NCBI GenBank assembly: GCA_028277225.1
Contig: JANQHB010000014.1
Location: forward strand, 1 to 47,639
Length of the DNA: 47,639 nucleotides
Origin: Chlorobium sp.
GTDB taxonomy: Bacteria; Bacteroidota; Chlorobiia; Chlorobiales; Chlorobiaceae
Direction: 5' to 3'
Shown here: positions 1 through 8,223 of the stretch, piece by piece
How the letters are laid out: every line of letters starts with the position of its first letter
How positions within the stretch are numbered: position 1 is the first letter of the stretch
Program-made: the position numbers and the translations under genes
Notes under the pieces: model-generated
The model's input: the letters and a program-made list of their open reading frames with translations, nothing else
Told to the model about the DNA's origin: nothing
The model's database searches: none

Positions 1-109
1 TGCCGATCATACCGGATCTGCTTCGTTACAGGGAACTTGCGGTAGATCACTACAGCGGCGTTCCCTGTGCCTTGCATCTCCGGCATGCTCGACAATCGCT
101 CAATTTAGG
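1..109. repeat. MITE-like dispersed repeat, copy 1 (partial, cut by window edge)
   Basis: This stretch matches 29466-29564 at most positions, sharing segments such as GATCTGCTTCGTTACAGG and CCTGTGCCTTGCATCTCCGG. It ends in the terminal motif CGCTCAATTTAGG (97-109), which is the inverted counterpart of the CCTAAACTGAGCG end seen in the complete copies. Only the right half is in the window. It directly abuts the stop codon of the antitoxin gene at 111. No transposase is encoded, so it would be non-autonomous if mobile. Confidence 0.8.
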
Positions 110-110
110 A

Positions 111-392
111 TTATATCTCTTTCTCTTTCAAAAGAGCTTCAATGTCGATATAATCGTTCCTGGATGAGCCTTTATCCCTCTCATCGGCCAGGTAACCCAG
201 AACAAGATCCTCCGCCGTTTCAAGTAAATCCTGAATCCGCTCGTACTCTTCGCTGGACATGAGTACTGCCTGCGGTTTATGCCTTTTTTCAATGACTACA
301 AGGCCTTTTCCGGCTTTTTTCAGAATTTTATCGATACCCGAGCGCAGCTCCGATACCCCTACCAGCGTTGTGTCTTCTTTAACAGTGATCAT
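111..392 (-). CDS. Phd/YefM-type antitoxin, apparently orphan
   Basis: A protein of about 93 residues beginning MITVKEDTTLVGVSELRSG, followed by a beta segment ending in PQAVLMSSEEYERI. This is the N-terminal DNA-binding and dimerisation pattern of the Phd/YefM family, with a variable acidic C-terminus that in the family wraps a RelE/Doc/PIN toxin. An ATG ten codons upstream (422) is possible, but homology begins at 392. A toxin would normally lie just downstream, below 111. That space holds repeat sequence instead, so the antitoxin is orphan or its partner lies beyond the window. The TAA stop lies in the TTATAT motif that flanks the right end of the repeat copies. The family assignment is firm; function as a live antitoxin is unproven. 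Confidence 0.8.
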   Translation of the reverse strand: MITVKEDTTLVGVSELRSGIDKILKKAGKGLVVIEKRHKPQAVLMSSEEYERIQDLLETAEDLVLGYLADERDKGSSRNDYIDIEALLKEKEI

Positions 393-660
393 TCTTCGGC
401 TATTTTTTGTTTCATTACACAATACAAAACGTCAATTGAAATGACAAATATTCAGCCAATTGAATTGACAATGATATCTCACAATTACGTTCTGCTGAAA
501 GCGGCTTCTTCATTGCATCCCCCCAAACCAATATTCCCGAAAAAACGATCATGCTCTTTCTACCACCGGGCAGGATCCCCCACGTCAACGCTTCGCTTTG
601 TATCCCGATGCAATCGGGACTCATCACAATAAATAGAGGAGTCTTTATCGGGAACAAATT

Positions 661-704
661 GATCAACATTCCGGTATATACCTTAATATATACCGATCAA
701 CATT
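661..704. promoter_or_regulatory. Probable vapBC operator: inverted repeat inside direct repeats
   Basis: CGGTATATA (672-680) and TATATACCG (687-695) form perfect 9-bp inverted arms around a 6-bp spacer. They are bracketed by two identical copies of GATCAACATT (661-670 and 695-704). The element lies 14-57 bases before the vapB start. VapB antitoxins usually autoregulate by binding inverted repeats in this position, so an operator overlapping the promoter is the natural reading. Binding itself is inferred. Confidence 0.6.
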
Positions 705-717
705 TTATATTTGTCAT

Positions 718-969
718 ATGCCTGTAACCGCAAAAATATTCATGTCCGGTCGAAGCCAGGCCATCCGCCTGCCTAAAGAGTTCCGATTTGATGGCACCGA
801 AGTGTTTATCCGACGCGACCCGCTTACGGATGATATTATTTTATCCCGGAAACCCGATTCGTGGGAAGGATTGTTCGCTCTCGATGACAAAACAGAAGTT
901 CCTTCAGACTTCATGAACAATGAAGATCGAAAAGAAACCGCACAGTCGCGTGATCCGTTTGAGGATTAG
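718..969 (+). CDS. vapB: VapB-type antitoxin (AbrB/SpoVT fold)
   Basis: An 83-residue protein with the swapped-hairpin pattern of VapB/MazE antitoxins: AKIFMSGRSQAIRLPKEF followed by a second strand pair around EVFIRRDPLTDDIIL. The C-terminal half is acidic, as expected for the part that binds and inhibits the VapC nuclease. It lies 5 bases before the toxin gene, and the order antitoxin then toxin is typical, implying one transcript. The probable operator is at 661-704. Nothing suggests decay of the gene. Confidence 0.88.
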   Translation: MPVTAKIFMSGRSQAIRLPKEFRFDGTEVFIRRDPLTDDIILSRKPDSWEGLFALDDKTEVPSDFMNNEDRKETAQSRDPFED

Positions 970-974
970 GAAGA

Positions 975-1373
975 ATGACACGGTACATGCTGGACACAAA
1001 TATTGCGAGTCATGTGATCAAGGGGGACATACCTGCGATTCGGGAAAAACTGGTATCCGTCCCGATGCAGGATATCGCGATCTCATCGGTCACTGAAGCT
1101 GAATTGCTCTATGGCCTAGCAAAACGCTCCCATCCAAAAGGTTTGTCAGCAAGGGTACATGAATTTCTCATCCGCGTCGATATCCTTGACTGGAGCCATG
1201 ACGTGGCACCGGTTTACGGTGACCTCCGGGCAAAGTGCGAAGCCGCCGGTGTAACGCTCTCGCCCCTCGATATGATGATCGCCGCCCTCGCAAAAGCCGT
1301 CAACGCCGTCCTGGTCACACGGGACAAAGCATTCAGCCGTATACCCGATGGACTAAAAATCGAGAACTGGTAA
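975..1373 (+). CDS. vapC: VapC-type PIN-domain ribonuclease toxin
   Basis: A 132-residue single PIN domain, the normal length for VapC. The expected acidic metal-binding residues are visible: D7 in MLDTNI, E43 in TEAELLYGL, D99 in SPLDMMIAA and D117 in VTRDKAF. VapC proteins cut RNA, often initiator or other tRNAs, when not bound by VapB. The gene follows vapB by 5 bases, so a functional toxin-antitoxin operon is likely. The full catalytic set argues against decay. The RNA target cannot be told from sequence. Confidence 0.9.
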   Translation: MTRYMLDTNIASHVIKGDIPAIREKLVSVPMQDIAISSVTEAELLYGLAKRSHPKGLSARVHEFLIRVDILDWSHDVAPVYGDLRAKCEAAGVTLSPLDMMIAALAKAVNAVLVTRDKAFSRIPDGLKIENW

Positions 1374-1500
1374 CCCCGGAATCTCTCCTTAGTTCCCGAT
1401 GCTGTTCTGATGGCAAACAATACCTGTGAATTCAAGCGCACCTTTTTCAAGGCTACCTTTTACCAGCCACTTCTCAAAAATCGATCACTATCTGAAACGA

Positions 1501-1550
1501 AAAGCCTGCGTGACACCAGACTTATTGTTGTTGCGGAACTACGGAACCCA
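1501..1550. repeat. Short dispersed repeat, family 2, copy A
   Basis: Starting AAAGCCTGC, this 50-bp stretch aligns with 3252-3301 over nearly its whole length, with roughly four of five bases identical, including CAGACTTATTGT. It ends immediately before the stop codon of the OmpA-like gene. Copy B lies 70 bases beyond the stop of the next minus-strand gene, so both copies sit just downstream of minus-strand genes. Confidence 0.55.
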
Positions 1551-2777
1551 TTATTTATCGGTAGCGATTTCAACGCGCCGGTTCAATGCTCTACCGTCGG
1601 GTTTGCTGTTGTCGGCAACAGGTTGCGACTCGCCATATCCTTTTGCGGTCAGTTGTTCTGCCGCAATGCCGTTCGTAACCAGCCACTCGACAACCGAAGC
1701 CGCCCGCATATCCGATAGTGTCTTGTTGTATGCGTCGCTGCCGTCGGCATCGGTATGCCCCTCGATCACCAGCTTCATTTCCGGCCTGACTTTGATCGCT
1801 TCGAGCACCTTGAGCAATGTCTCCCTCGAATCAGGCTTGATCGTGGCAGCATCAAAATCGAAGTAGATGCCGTAGATGATCGCCCGGCCGACCTTGTCGA
1901 GGGATTGGCCGATGGCGCCTCCTTCACCGGAATCATCCATACTCTCCTGACGGCATTCCGGCGCCCGGCCGTCCGTCACCTTTGTGCCGTACCACAAGCC
2001 CTGATAGCGGCCGTTTTCATACCATAATCCGTTCAGGGAACCGCCATCCGAGGTCAGCACCATCATGGCCGTTCCGATCTGGGGACCGTCCTCAACCCAC
2101 TGGAAACGGATAACACGCCCGTCGGTGGTTCCGTTCAGCGTTCCGTTATCCCAGTCGTAACAGCCCTCAATAGACGTCCCGGTCTGACGCAACCACATGA
2201 GATTGTAATTGGTATCATACACACCTTTGACCGGCTCCGGAGCGACAGCAGCGCCGGATGGAGTTCCGTAAGCCTCGAGTTCCATAATTTCCGTGTAATT
2301 CGGATCGCCCCAGTTCGAGAGAACTTCCAGCTTCAGCCATTGGCCAGGTGACGACTGTTGAATGGTAAATCCCTTCTTTTGGCCCTTGGCCGCCTCTCCT
2401 TCCAGAATAAGCTTGTACCCCTCGGAAGCGGATGTGTCGGACACGTAAAGTTTGAAACCCTTTGCGGAAATACCGGGGTAACCGCTTTCCTCTACATTGG
2501 TATTATCGATAGAAAACGATGTGATCGTATACCGCGACGGCAGTTCGATGACAAAGGTATTCGGATGCGCGCTTCCTTTTTTGCTGCACCATCCCAGGTC
2601 CGTCGTCCCGTCCAGAAGCAGCAGACCGGCCCATTTCTGATTGTATTCCGAGGTAGCGGAAATGAGGACCGAGCCGCTGGCGATGTCGAGAAGATCAGTT
2701 TTATCTGCCGCAATAGCCGGAATGCGTACCCATAAAACGGCGAAGAAAATAAAGACGAGGATAGTAACATTTCTCAT
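1551..2777 (-). CDS. OmpA-family protein with discoidin-like N-terminal domain
   Basis: A 408-residue exported protein with a signal peptide at about 1-24. Residues 38-170 show a discoidin (F5/8C)-like beta sandwich, with WAGLLLLDGTTDLGWCSKKG near the start and KLEVLSNWGDPNYTEIMELEAYG at the end; such domains often bind glycans. Residues 180-262 form a small beta domain rich in G, W and Y. Residues 300-408 are an OmpA C-terminal domain (YFDFDAATIKPDS, VIEGHTDADGSD, LNRRVEIATD) that holds peptidoglycan non-covalently. No eight-strand OmpA barrel is seen, so it is probably a periplasmic or surface protein tied to the cell wall. Its glycan ligand, if any, is unknown. It is transcribed alone. Confidence 0.82.
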   Translation of the reverse strand: MRNVTILVFIFFAVLWVRIPAIAADKTDLLDIASGSVLISATSEYNQKWAGLLLLDGTTDLGWCSKKGSAHPNTFVIELPSRYTITSFSIDNTNVEESGYPGISAKGFKLYVSDTSASEGYKLILEGEAAKGQKKGFTIQQSSPGQWLKLEVLSNWGDPNYTEIMELEAYGTPSGAAVAPEPVKGVYDTNYNLMWLRQTGTSIEGCYDWDNGTLNGTTDGRVIRFQWVEDGPQIGTAMMVLTSDGGSLNGLWYENGRYQGLWYGTKVTDGRAPECRQESMDDSGEGGAIGQSLDKVGRAIIYGIYFDFDAATIKPDSRETLLKVLEAIKVRPEMKLVIEGHTDADGSDAYNKTLSDMRAASVVEWLVTNGIAAEQLTAKGYGESQPVADNSKPDGRALNRRVEIATDK

Positions 2778-2929
2778 AGTGTTCTTAGAACCGATAATTG
2801 AAACATACTTTTTCAGCCTCTAACAAAATAGGCCTCTTTAAGGCAAATCGTGCTCGCAAAATATGCAATTTTAATGCAACCTCTTTCTTAAAGCGCCTTC
2901 AAGCACCGCACAATATCCGTGCAAAAACA

Positions 2930-2962
2930 GTACAGATTGAATTTTAGAAATTCAATCTGTAC
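2930..2962. repeat. Perfect 15-bp inverted repeat with 3-base loop
   Basis: GTACAGATTGAATTT is followed by TAG and then AAATTCAATCTGTAC, so the two arms pair without mismatch. No T-run follows on either strand, so it is not a standard intrinsic terminator. It lies about 150 bases upstream of the OmpA-like gene start. It may be an operator, a stem-loop at the 5' end of an RNA, or an element remnant. Confidence 0.75.
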
Positions 2963-3251
2963 CTCACAATATGATAGCGCCGTCACTGACCGCAACATTG
3001 CACGGGCTTGGAGGTTCTTTTCCAGTTGTAACCATAGCAGGAACTCGCCAGAAAAAATAACAGTCACGAAAGACTATATCCGGGCCGGGAAAAATGCAGC
3101 GAATTTTTCAGTCGAAAACACTCTTCAGCCATGGCTGATCTACGGTGAAGATGATTCCTGTGTGCACAGCGGGATCCTCTGGCTGTAGGATGGCGGGATA
3201 TACCCGATTGGGCTTCCCGGTATGACAATTGAGTGCTGGGCTGAAAAGAAA

Positions 3252-3301
3252 AAAGCCTGCCTCACAACAGACTTATTGTGGTTACGGATCAACGGATCAC
3301 C
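3252..3301. repeat. Short dispersed repeat, family 2, copy B
   Basis: It aligns with 1501-1550 (AAAGCCTGC ... CAGACTTATTGT ... ACGGA). It lies at the junction between the normal-composition DNA and the AT-rich island, about 70 bases downstream of the metallophosphoesterase stop. Confidence 0.55.
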
Positions 3302-3371
3302 ACACTACATTTTCATCCTTTTTTATAACACATATGCCTTTTCTCTCTAACGCCACGCCTACATCACTCTT

Positions 3372-6300
3372 TTATTCCGATATTATTTTTGACAATTCTT
3401 TATTAAACTCCTTCCTTAACCACCTTTTCTTTTGAAACAATTCTTTTACATTATTTTTTATACTTAAATCATATTTATCCCAATACTTTAACAACAAATC
3501 AACAAATGGAATCAAACATTCTTTTTTATGGGTAAATCTTGCTGATTTTCGTCTTTTCAGATAATATATAGTATCACTTATAAAATATTCACCTGGCATT
3601 ACGCCTTCTGCTTTTTGAAGAAGAGAATTACATCTTATATAATTATAGCAATATTTTTGATCATTCATATCTCTCATGCGAGCAAAACATTTTGCTGCCG
3701 AGTAAAACATTGAGGAACTTTTTAGATATACTTCATCTGTTTTATTTGACATATTAAACATTGTTGTACCCAATATATTCCACACTTCAGGGTTGTTTAA
3801 TTCGTTATTCAGAACGGTCAATACAATACTTTGTCCGGAATATCTTTCAGAGTATTTTATCAATTCTTCTGGAAAATGCAATTCAAAGCTTTCATCGTAT
3901 CGCAATGCAAGCTGTCGATATTTGGCCGAAATTCTTACAAAAAACCTACTTAACTCAGATATATATTCAAGTTCATTTATGTTTGAATATATATCAGCAA
4001 CAACACAATAGAGCCAATATACTTTTGGCTCGCCTTCACCGACACCTGTTATTTCAGAAAATCTCAACAAATAATCTGACCATATATTTTTTTCCACCTC
4101 TGAATACCATGCCAAATAATATATGCCTTTTGCTATATCATATGATGTTTTAGTCAAAAAATATTTTTCCGATTTCAGCGCCATTCCTATATATGAATAT
4201 AATAGGTCTAAATTATCGGATCTCCCGATGTAATTAAAGATTGCATTAGAATAGGCAAAAAAAGAGAACGGATAATTATTGCGATTATTAAGTGCGATCC
4301 TCATTGCGCGTACTATAGCGTTGCTCAATATTGGCCGACCATTATACAATTTCTTTAAAACATGAAAACGCAGTATTGTCAAAGGATTATCCTCAACAAG
4401 AGGGCGCACAAAAAATATCATAACTTTTTTCAAATACGCATTTAACCATTTTTTTAAATTATATCTTACATTATTATCAACATTAAATCCATTCATTACC
4501 TCAAAGCAGTCTTCTACATAAGCATTATCAAAAAGTTTGTTTGTTATAACTTTCTTTTTATCTGCCTTTGCAATTTGAACAGGGGTCAAATCATATATTT
4601 CTGCTTCATCTTTATTTTCTACATAAAGATATAATGAAGCCACATACTCTATCTGCAAATGCATCTTTTGCTTATAGTTAATTTTATCACATATAGCATG
4701 AAACAATTTCTCGAAATGTCTTAGAAGCTTAATATCTTTTTTGAAAACAAATGACCTCAAATAACTTTTAAGATAAACAGTCAAGATATCATTAGATTTT
4801 TTCATTAAATCTGATGGGAAAGAATTTATCAACATTCGTATTTTTTCCCCATAATCAACCTCATCTTCTCGAATATCATCAATTGTAGTAATCCTAAACC
4901 ATGCATTCATACACCATTTACATTCTATAAGATCCATCGAATATGAGGCATATTTTAACATCTCTTCATAGAGAACAAAATAGCCTCTTTCTTTTATAGC
5001 CATCAAAGGGTCTACAATCATTTGATACAATCTCGAAAGAACAGTATCTTTATTTTTATCAAGAAACTCTGCAGATACTTTTCTTACTATTTTGAATATA
5101 TTATCAGGCACTTCATTGTACCCACACAAACATCGCAATTCAAAATCAACAAAATACACTTTAAATTTGTAGTCATCTAGCTTTGACCATTCCTCTAACT
5201 TTTTTGCTATACAATTAAATCTCTGTATTTCGCCTGGCTTATAAAGCAAATATTTTATCATCTTTATTTCCAACAAAATCAAAGACCAATTGTCAGCGTC
5301 ATTGTAATCGTTTATTTCACCATCAAGTATATCAAAAAATGCTGATAACTCTTGCTCATTTATTTGTCTTCCCAAAGATATATTACACAATGGCAATAAA
5401 ATTGCTGTCATTTTATTATCTTTGACAAGCAACTCATTTATTAATTTGTCAGAAAAATATGGAGAATAAACAATTTTGTCCCATGAATAATTAATAACAT
5501 CTAATATTATTTGACGTTGTATATCTTTAGGATGATGTTCAGAATAGTTCTTTACCATACTATCAAAATGCTCATCTGAACACAAATTAACTTTAGCAGA
5601 ATCATCTACTATAAATTCTTCTTCACTAAATGCACCTTTTTGCCTATCTTTCTCAACTTTTTTTTTAAACTTTTTAGGCAGCTTGATTTCCCAAACACCT
5701 CTAGGCGCATGTCCTGCGACGGGCTCAATAACCCAATCAGATTCTGCTACTTTACTTTTAAATAATTTCACATACCCTTTTTCATCTTCAAACGACAACT
5801 CAACTAAATTTATTCCAACCTCATTGCACTGATCAGAACAGACCGCCCCAGCCGAAATAATCACATGGCTCTGTAATGGCTCTACCCATGCATTATGACT
5901 ATGTCCATGCAACCAAAAGTCATATTCTGTCGATATCCTTCTTGTTGCAATATTTCTTTCATACACATTCAGCCAATCGATTGGATGGTGAATCAATCCA
6001 ATATTAATATCGCAATCATTTAGTAGGTTTATTGCATAATTAAATTGCAACTCAGCACCTAACCAGATTGTACGATCATCCTCATCTCCCCCGCAAGTCC
6101 AAGCTGAATTAAAGCCTGCAATACCAATTTTTAGACCGTTAATGTCAATTTTTTTCGCATAGAAATCATGTGCCTCATCATTATACTGATGAGGTAAATA
6201 ATCTTTCACAAATGCCCTATAATCATTTAACCTTTCTACAGCATCCTTATATTCTTTAGATTTATCATTAACAGATTGATTGATTGCGGGCCCATATTCA

Positions 6301-6674
6301 TTAGACTTTTTTGCATACACCTTCCAAGTTTCTTGCGCAAATTTATTAACTTGTATTCTGTTTACATCATGATTACCAGGCACAATATATAAACGATTTT
6401 TTGACAATGGAATCCCTTGAACACCGCAAACACTCAACAAGTCATCAAAAAATTGTGAAGCCTGACAATACTGATCAGATAATCTTGCATCATTTGTTTC
6501 TCCAAATGCGATATCTCCTGTACAAAACACAATATCAGGATTTATTAATTTATTTTCTTCAAACATATTGTCCAAAAAAGAAATAAGGTTATTTCTAATA
6601 TAGCTATAGCGCCATTCAGTTTTTGGATGAAAATGTATATCAGAAAGATGCAACCATCTTAGTATTTTACTCAT
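3372..6674 (-). CDS. Large metallophosphoesterase with long helical C-terminus
   Basis: An 1100-residue protein. Residues 1-280 are a calcineurin-like phosphoesterase domain with the full metal-ligand set: D12-x-H14 (LSDIH), GD 53-54, GNHD 100-103, H229/H230 and GHSH 257-260. The other 800 residues show no catalytic motif. They are mostly predicted helices with many aromatic and charged residues, suggesting a helical-repeat scaffold or sensor, though no exact repeat is clear. The gene is far more AT-rich than its neighbours and has no clear Shine-Dalgarno site, both signs of transfer. The family cleaves phosphodiesters in nucleotides or nucleic acids. A very large MPE-plus-scaffold in an accessory island suggests phage defence, but that is inference from architecture and location. 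Confidence 0.8.
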   Translation of the reverse strand: MSKILRWLHLSDIHFHPKTEWRYSYIRNNLISFLDNMFEENKLINPDIVFCTGDIAFGETNDARLSDQYCQASQFFDDLLSVCGVQGIPLSKNRLYIVPGNHDVNRIQVNKFAQETWKVYAKKSNEYGPAINQSVNDKSKEYKDAVERLNDYRAFVKDYLPHQYNDEAHDFYAKKIDINGLKIGIAGFNSAWTCGGDEDDRTIWLGAELQFNYAINLLNDCDINIGLIHHPIDWLNVYERNIATRRISTEYDFWLHGHSHNAWVEPLQSHVIISAGAVCSDQCNEVGINLVELSFEDEKGYVKLFKSKVAESDWVIEPVAGHAPRGVWEIKLPKKFKKKVEKDRQKGAFSEEEFIVDDSAKVNLCSDEHFDSMVKNYSEHHPKDIQRQIILDVINYSWDKIVYSPYFSDKLINELLVKDNKMTAILLPLCNISLGRQINEQELSAFFDILDGEINDYNDADNWSLILLEIKMIKYLLYKPGEIQRFNCIAKKLEEWSKLDDYKFKVYFVDFELRCLCGYNEVPDNIFKIVRKVSAEFLDKNKDTVLSRLYQMIVDPLMAIKERGYFVLYEEMLKYASYSMDLIECKWCMNAWFRITTIDDIREDEVDYGEKIRMLINSFPSDLMKKSNDILTVYLKSYLRSFVFKKDIKLLRHFEKLFHAICDKINYKQKMHLQIEYVASLYLYVENKDEAEIYDLTPVQIAKADKKKVITNKLFDNAYVEDCFEVMNGFNVDNNVRYNLKKWLNAYLKKVMIFFVRPLVEDNPLTILRFHVLKKLYNGRPILSNAIVRAMRIALNNRNNYPFSFFAYSNAIFNYIGRSDNLDLLYSYIGMALKSEKYFLTKTSYDIAKGIYYLAWYSEVEKNIWSDYLLRFSEITGVGEGEPKVYWLYCVVADIYSNINELEYISELSRFFVRISAKYRQLALRYDESFELHFPEELIKYSERYSGQSIVLTVLNNELNNPEVWNILGTTMFNMSNKTDEVYLKSSSMFYSAAKCFARMRDMNDQKYCYNYIRCNSLLQKAEGVMPGEYFISDTIYYLKRRKSARFTHKKECLIPFVDLLLKYWDKYDLSIKNNVKELFQKKRWLRKEFNKELSKIISE

Positions 6675-7122
6675 AGATATATTTATTTTAATGAAACAAT
6701 CAAATTGAGATTATAAACAACACACAATATTACACATCAAAATACAATAATTTGCGCCTTTAAAAACCATAACTTTTATGACCATATCACTTCAATACAC
6801 CCAAAAAATCACCCAATAAGGAAACACACTATAAAGTAAACCCAACAAAACTAACTCAACAAACAAAACCCAACATATTCTTGTAAATCACAATTAAGAA
6901 TTCGACTACCTTATAGCATCCGCCTACAGGATTGGGGCACCATTTAACCAAAGAATAAACCTCAATTTCCATTGATTAGCCAATAATTTTATTCATTGCA
7001 AACAACCGAAACCATTTTCTGCATAGCAAGATTTACAAAAGAATACGTATTTTCACATATGATATATTAAATATATATTCAGTAAATTGATTAACAGTAT
7101 TTAAAATCTGTTATTCTAGAAT
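6675..7122. other. AT-rich spacer with no recognised gene
   Basis: 448 bases between two minus-strand genes. There is no open frame of convincing length and no clear terminator. It presumably holds the promoter of the metallophosphoesterase gene. A slightly GC-richer patch around 6915-6950 has no visible match elsewhere in the window. Confidence 0.5.
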
Positions 7123-8223
7123 TCAAATATCCATTGCTTCTTTATGCAATAAATCCTTATCATTTTTTGATTGATTTTGACGCCTCCAATAACCATCCTT
7201 TTTAACCCATATATATCCTAAATAAATCTCAGCATTTCTAACCTCCAGTTTGGCGCCATAAAAATTTCCATGTATAATTGCCACAAAATCACTTCCGCCA
7301 TCAAAAGCGTCATTAAAACCTTTATTATCAGACTCACCGCGAATCACTTTATTTAAAAATTCAGCCACAATCCATGTACCATATTGATGAATTCCAGCTA
7401 TTACAATAACCTTATTATCATCTTTAGACAATCTTGCCAGAACCCCAATATCTCTAACCTCTTCATCAACAGTTATCTTCCCATCAGATTTTCTTGCATC
7501 CACATATAATCTTTCAGCATCTGACTCAACTGAACTCCCTTTACCAACTTTTTGAATGCCATCTATAACCTCTTCATTTAGATCAAATATATGTATTTTT
7601 TTAATTGGCTCATCTTGCCCTTTTTCCCTTGCATCATAATCACTATAAAACCAACAGGGCAGCATTATTTGATCGAACCACAATTGCTTATTTTCATAAT
7701 CATCACAACATTTTATATCTGCTGGAAAATTCATCTTCTCATCTATTGTATTTAAAACGCCATATGGTATCTCTTTATTTAATGCTGGGTTTGTCTGAGG
7801 ACTACAAAGATAAATCAAATTTCCATCCAATTTTTTAGAATAAATGGGATTGCACTTATCAACCTCTTCAATATCAAAATTTTCTAGCCCAAGCGCCAAT
7901 GTTAATATCTGAATGGCATAATAATCACCTTGCTCAATAGATGGCAGGGGTTTTTTATCATATTTAACAGGAAGCACAATTTTGCACTTTACCTTATCAT
8001 GCAGCTTATCATTAAGAGACAACAAATTTTTACCCCGATTCTTTATAGAGCTATCCGTAGATAATTTAATTGTTATCTGACCCGTCTCTTTGGCAATTTT
8101 TTTTGTTGTCTCTATATCTTTTTGTTGTTCATTATATAAACGCCATTGTATTATAAAAATTAATACCGACAGAACAATAGTTCCGATAGAAAGCGCCAAA
8201 AAAACAGAATCTAGATATCTCAT
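7123..8223 (-). CDS. Single-pass membrane protein of unknown function in AT-rich island
   Basis: A 366-residue protein with one N-terminal membrane helix (about residues 8-27, VFLALSIGTIVLSVLIFIIQ), then a short coiled-coil-like stretch to about residue 55, and a soluble domain. The soluble part alternates strands and helices. Two hydrophobic strands end in conspicuous turns, LIYLCSPQTNP and VIVIAGIHQYGTW, suggesting a Rossmann-like ligand or nucleotide fold. I do not recognise the family. It shares the low GC and orientation of the metallophosphoesterase gene downstream, but a 448-base gap separates them, so co-transcription is uncertain. A membrane-anchored sensor or effector paired with the phosphoesterase is one possibility. 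Confidence 0.6.
   Translation of the reverse strand: MRYLDSVFLALSIGTIVLSVLIFIIQWRLYNEQQKDIETTKKIAKETGQITIKLSTDSSIKNRGKNLLSLNDKLHDKVKCKIVLPVKYDKKPLPSIEQGDYYAIQILTLALGLENFDIEEVDKCNPIYSKKLDGNLIYLCSPQTNPALNKEIPYGVLNTIDEKMNFPADIKCCDDYENKQLWFDQIMLPCWFYSDYDAREKGQDEPIKKIHIFDLNEEVIDGIQKVGKGSSVESDAERLYVDARKSDGKITVDEEVRDIGVLARLSKDDNKVIVIAGIHQYGTWIVAEFLNKVIRGESDNKGFNDAFDGGSDFVAIIHGNFYGAKLEVRNAEIYLGYIWVKKDGYWRRQNQSKNDKDLLHKEAMDI

Larger units (their letters stand above)
2778..3371. other. Gene-free region between ompA-like gene and AT-rich island
   Basis: No convincing gene is seen; the short frames here lack family signatures. The region contains the ompA-like promoter area, a perfect 15-bp hairpin (2930-2962) and copy B of the family-2 repeat (3252-3301). 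Composition shifts towards AT at the right end, marking the edge of the island. Confidence 0.6.

Noticed and set aside
415..669. 84-codon minus-strand frame upstream of vapB
   Set aside because: It has no family resemblance, overlaps the probable vapBC control element and contains a short TCCCGATGCAATCGGGA palindrome, so non-coding DNA is more likely.
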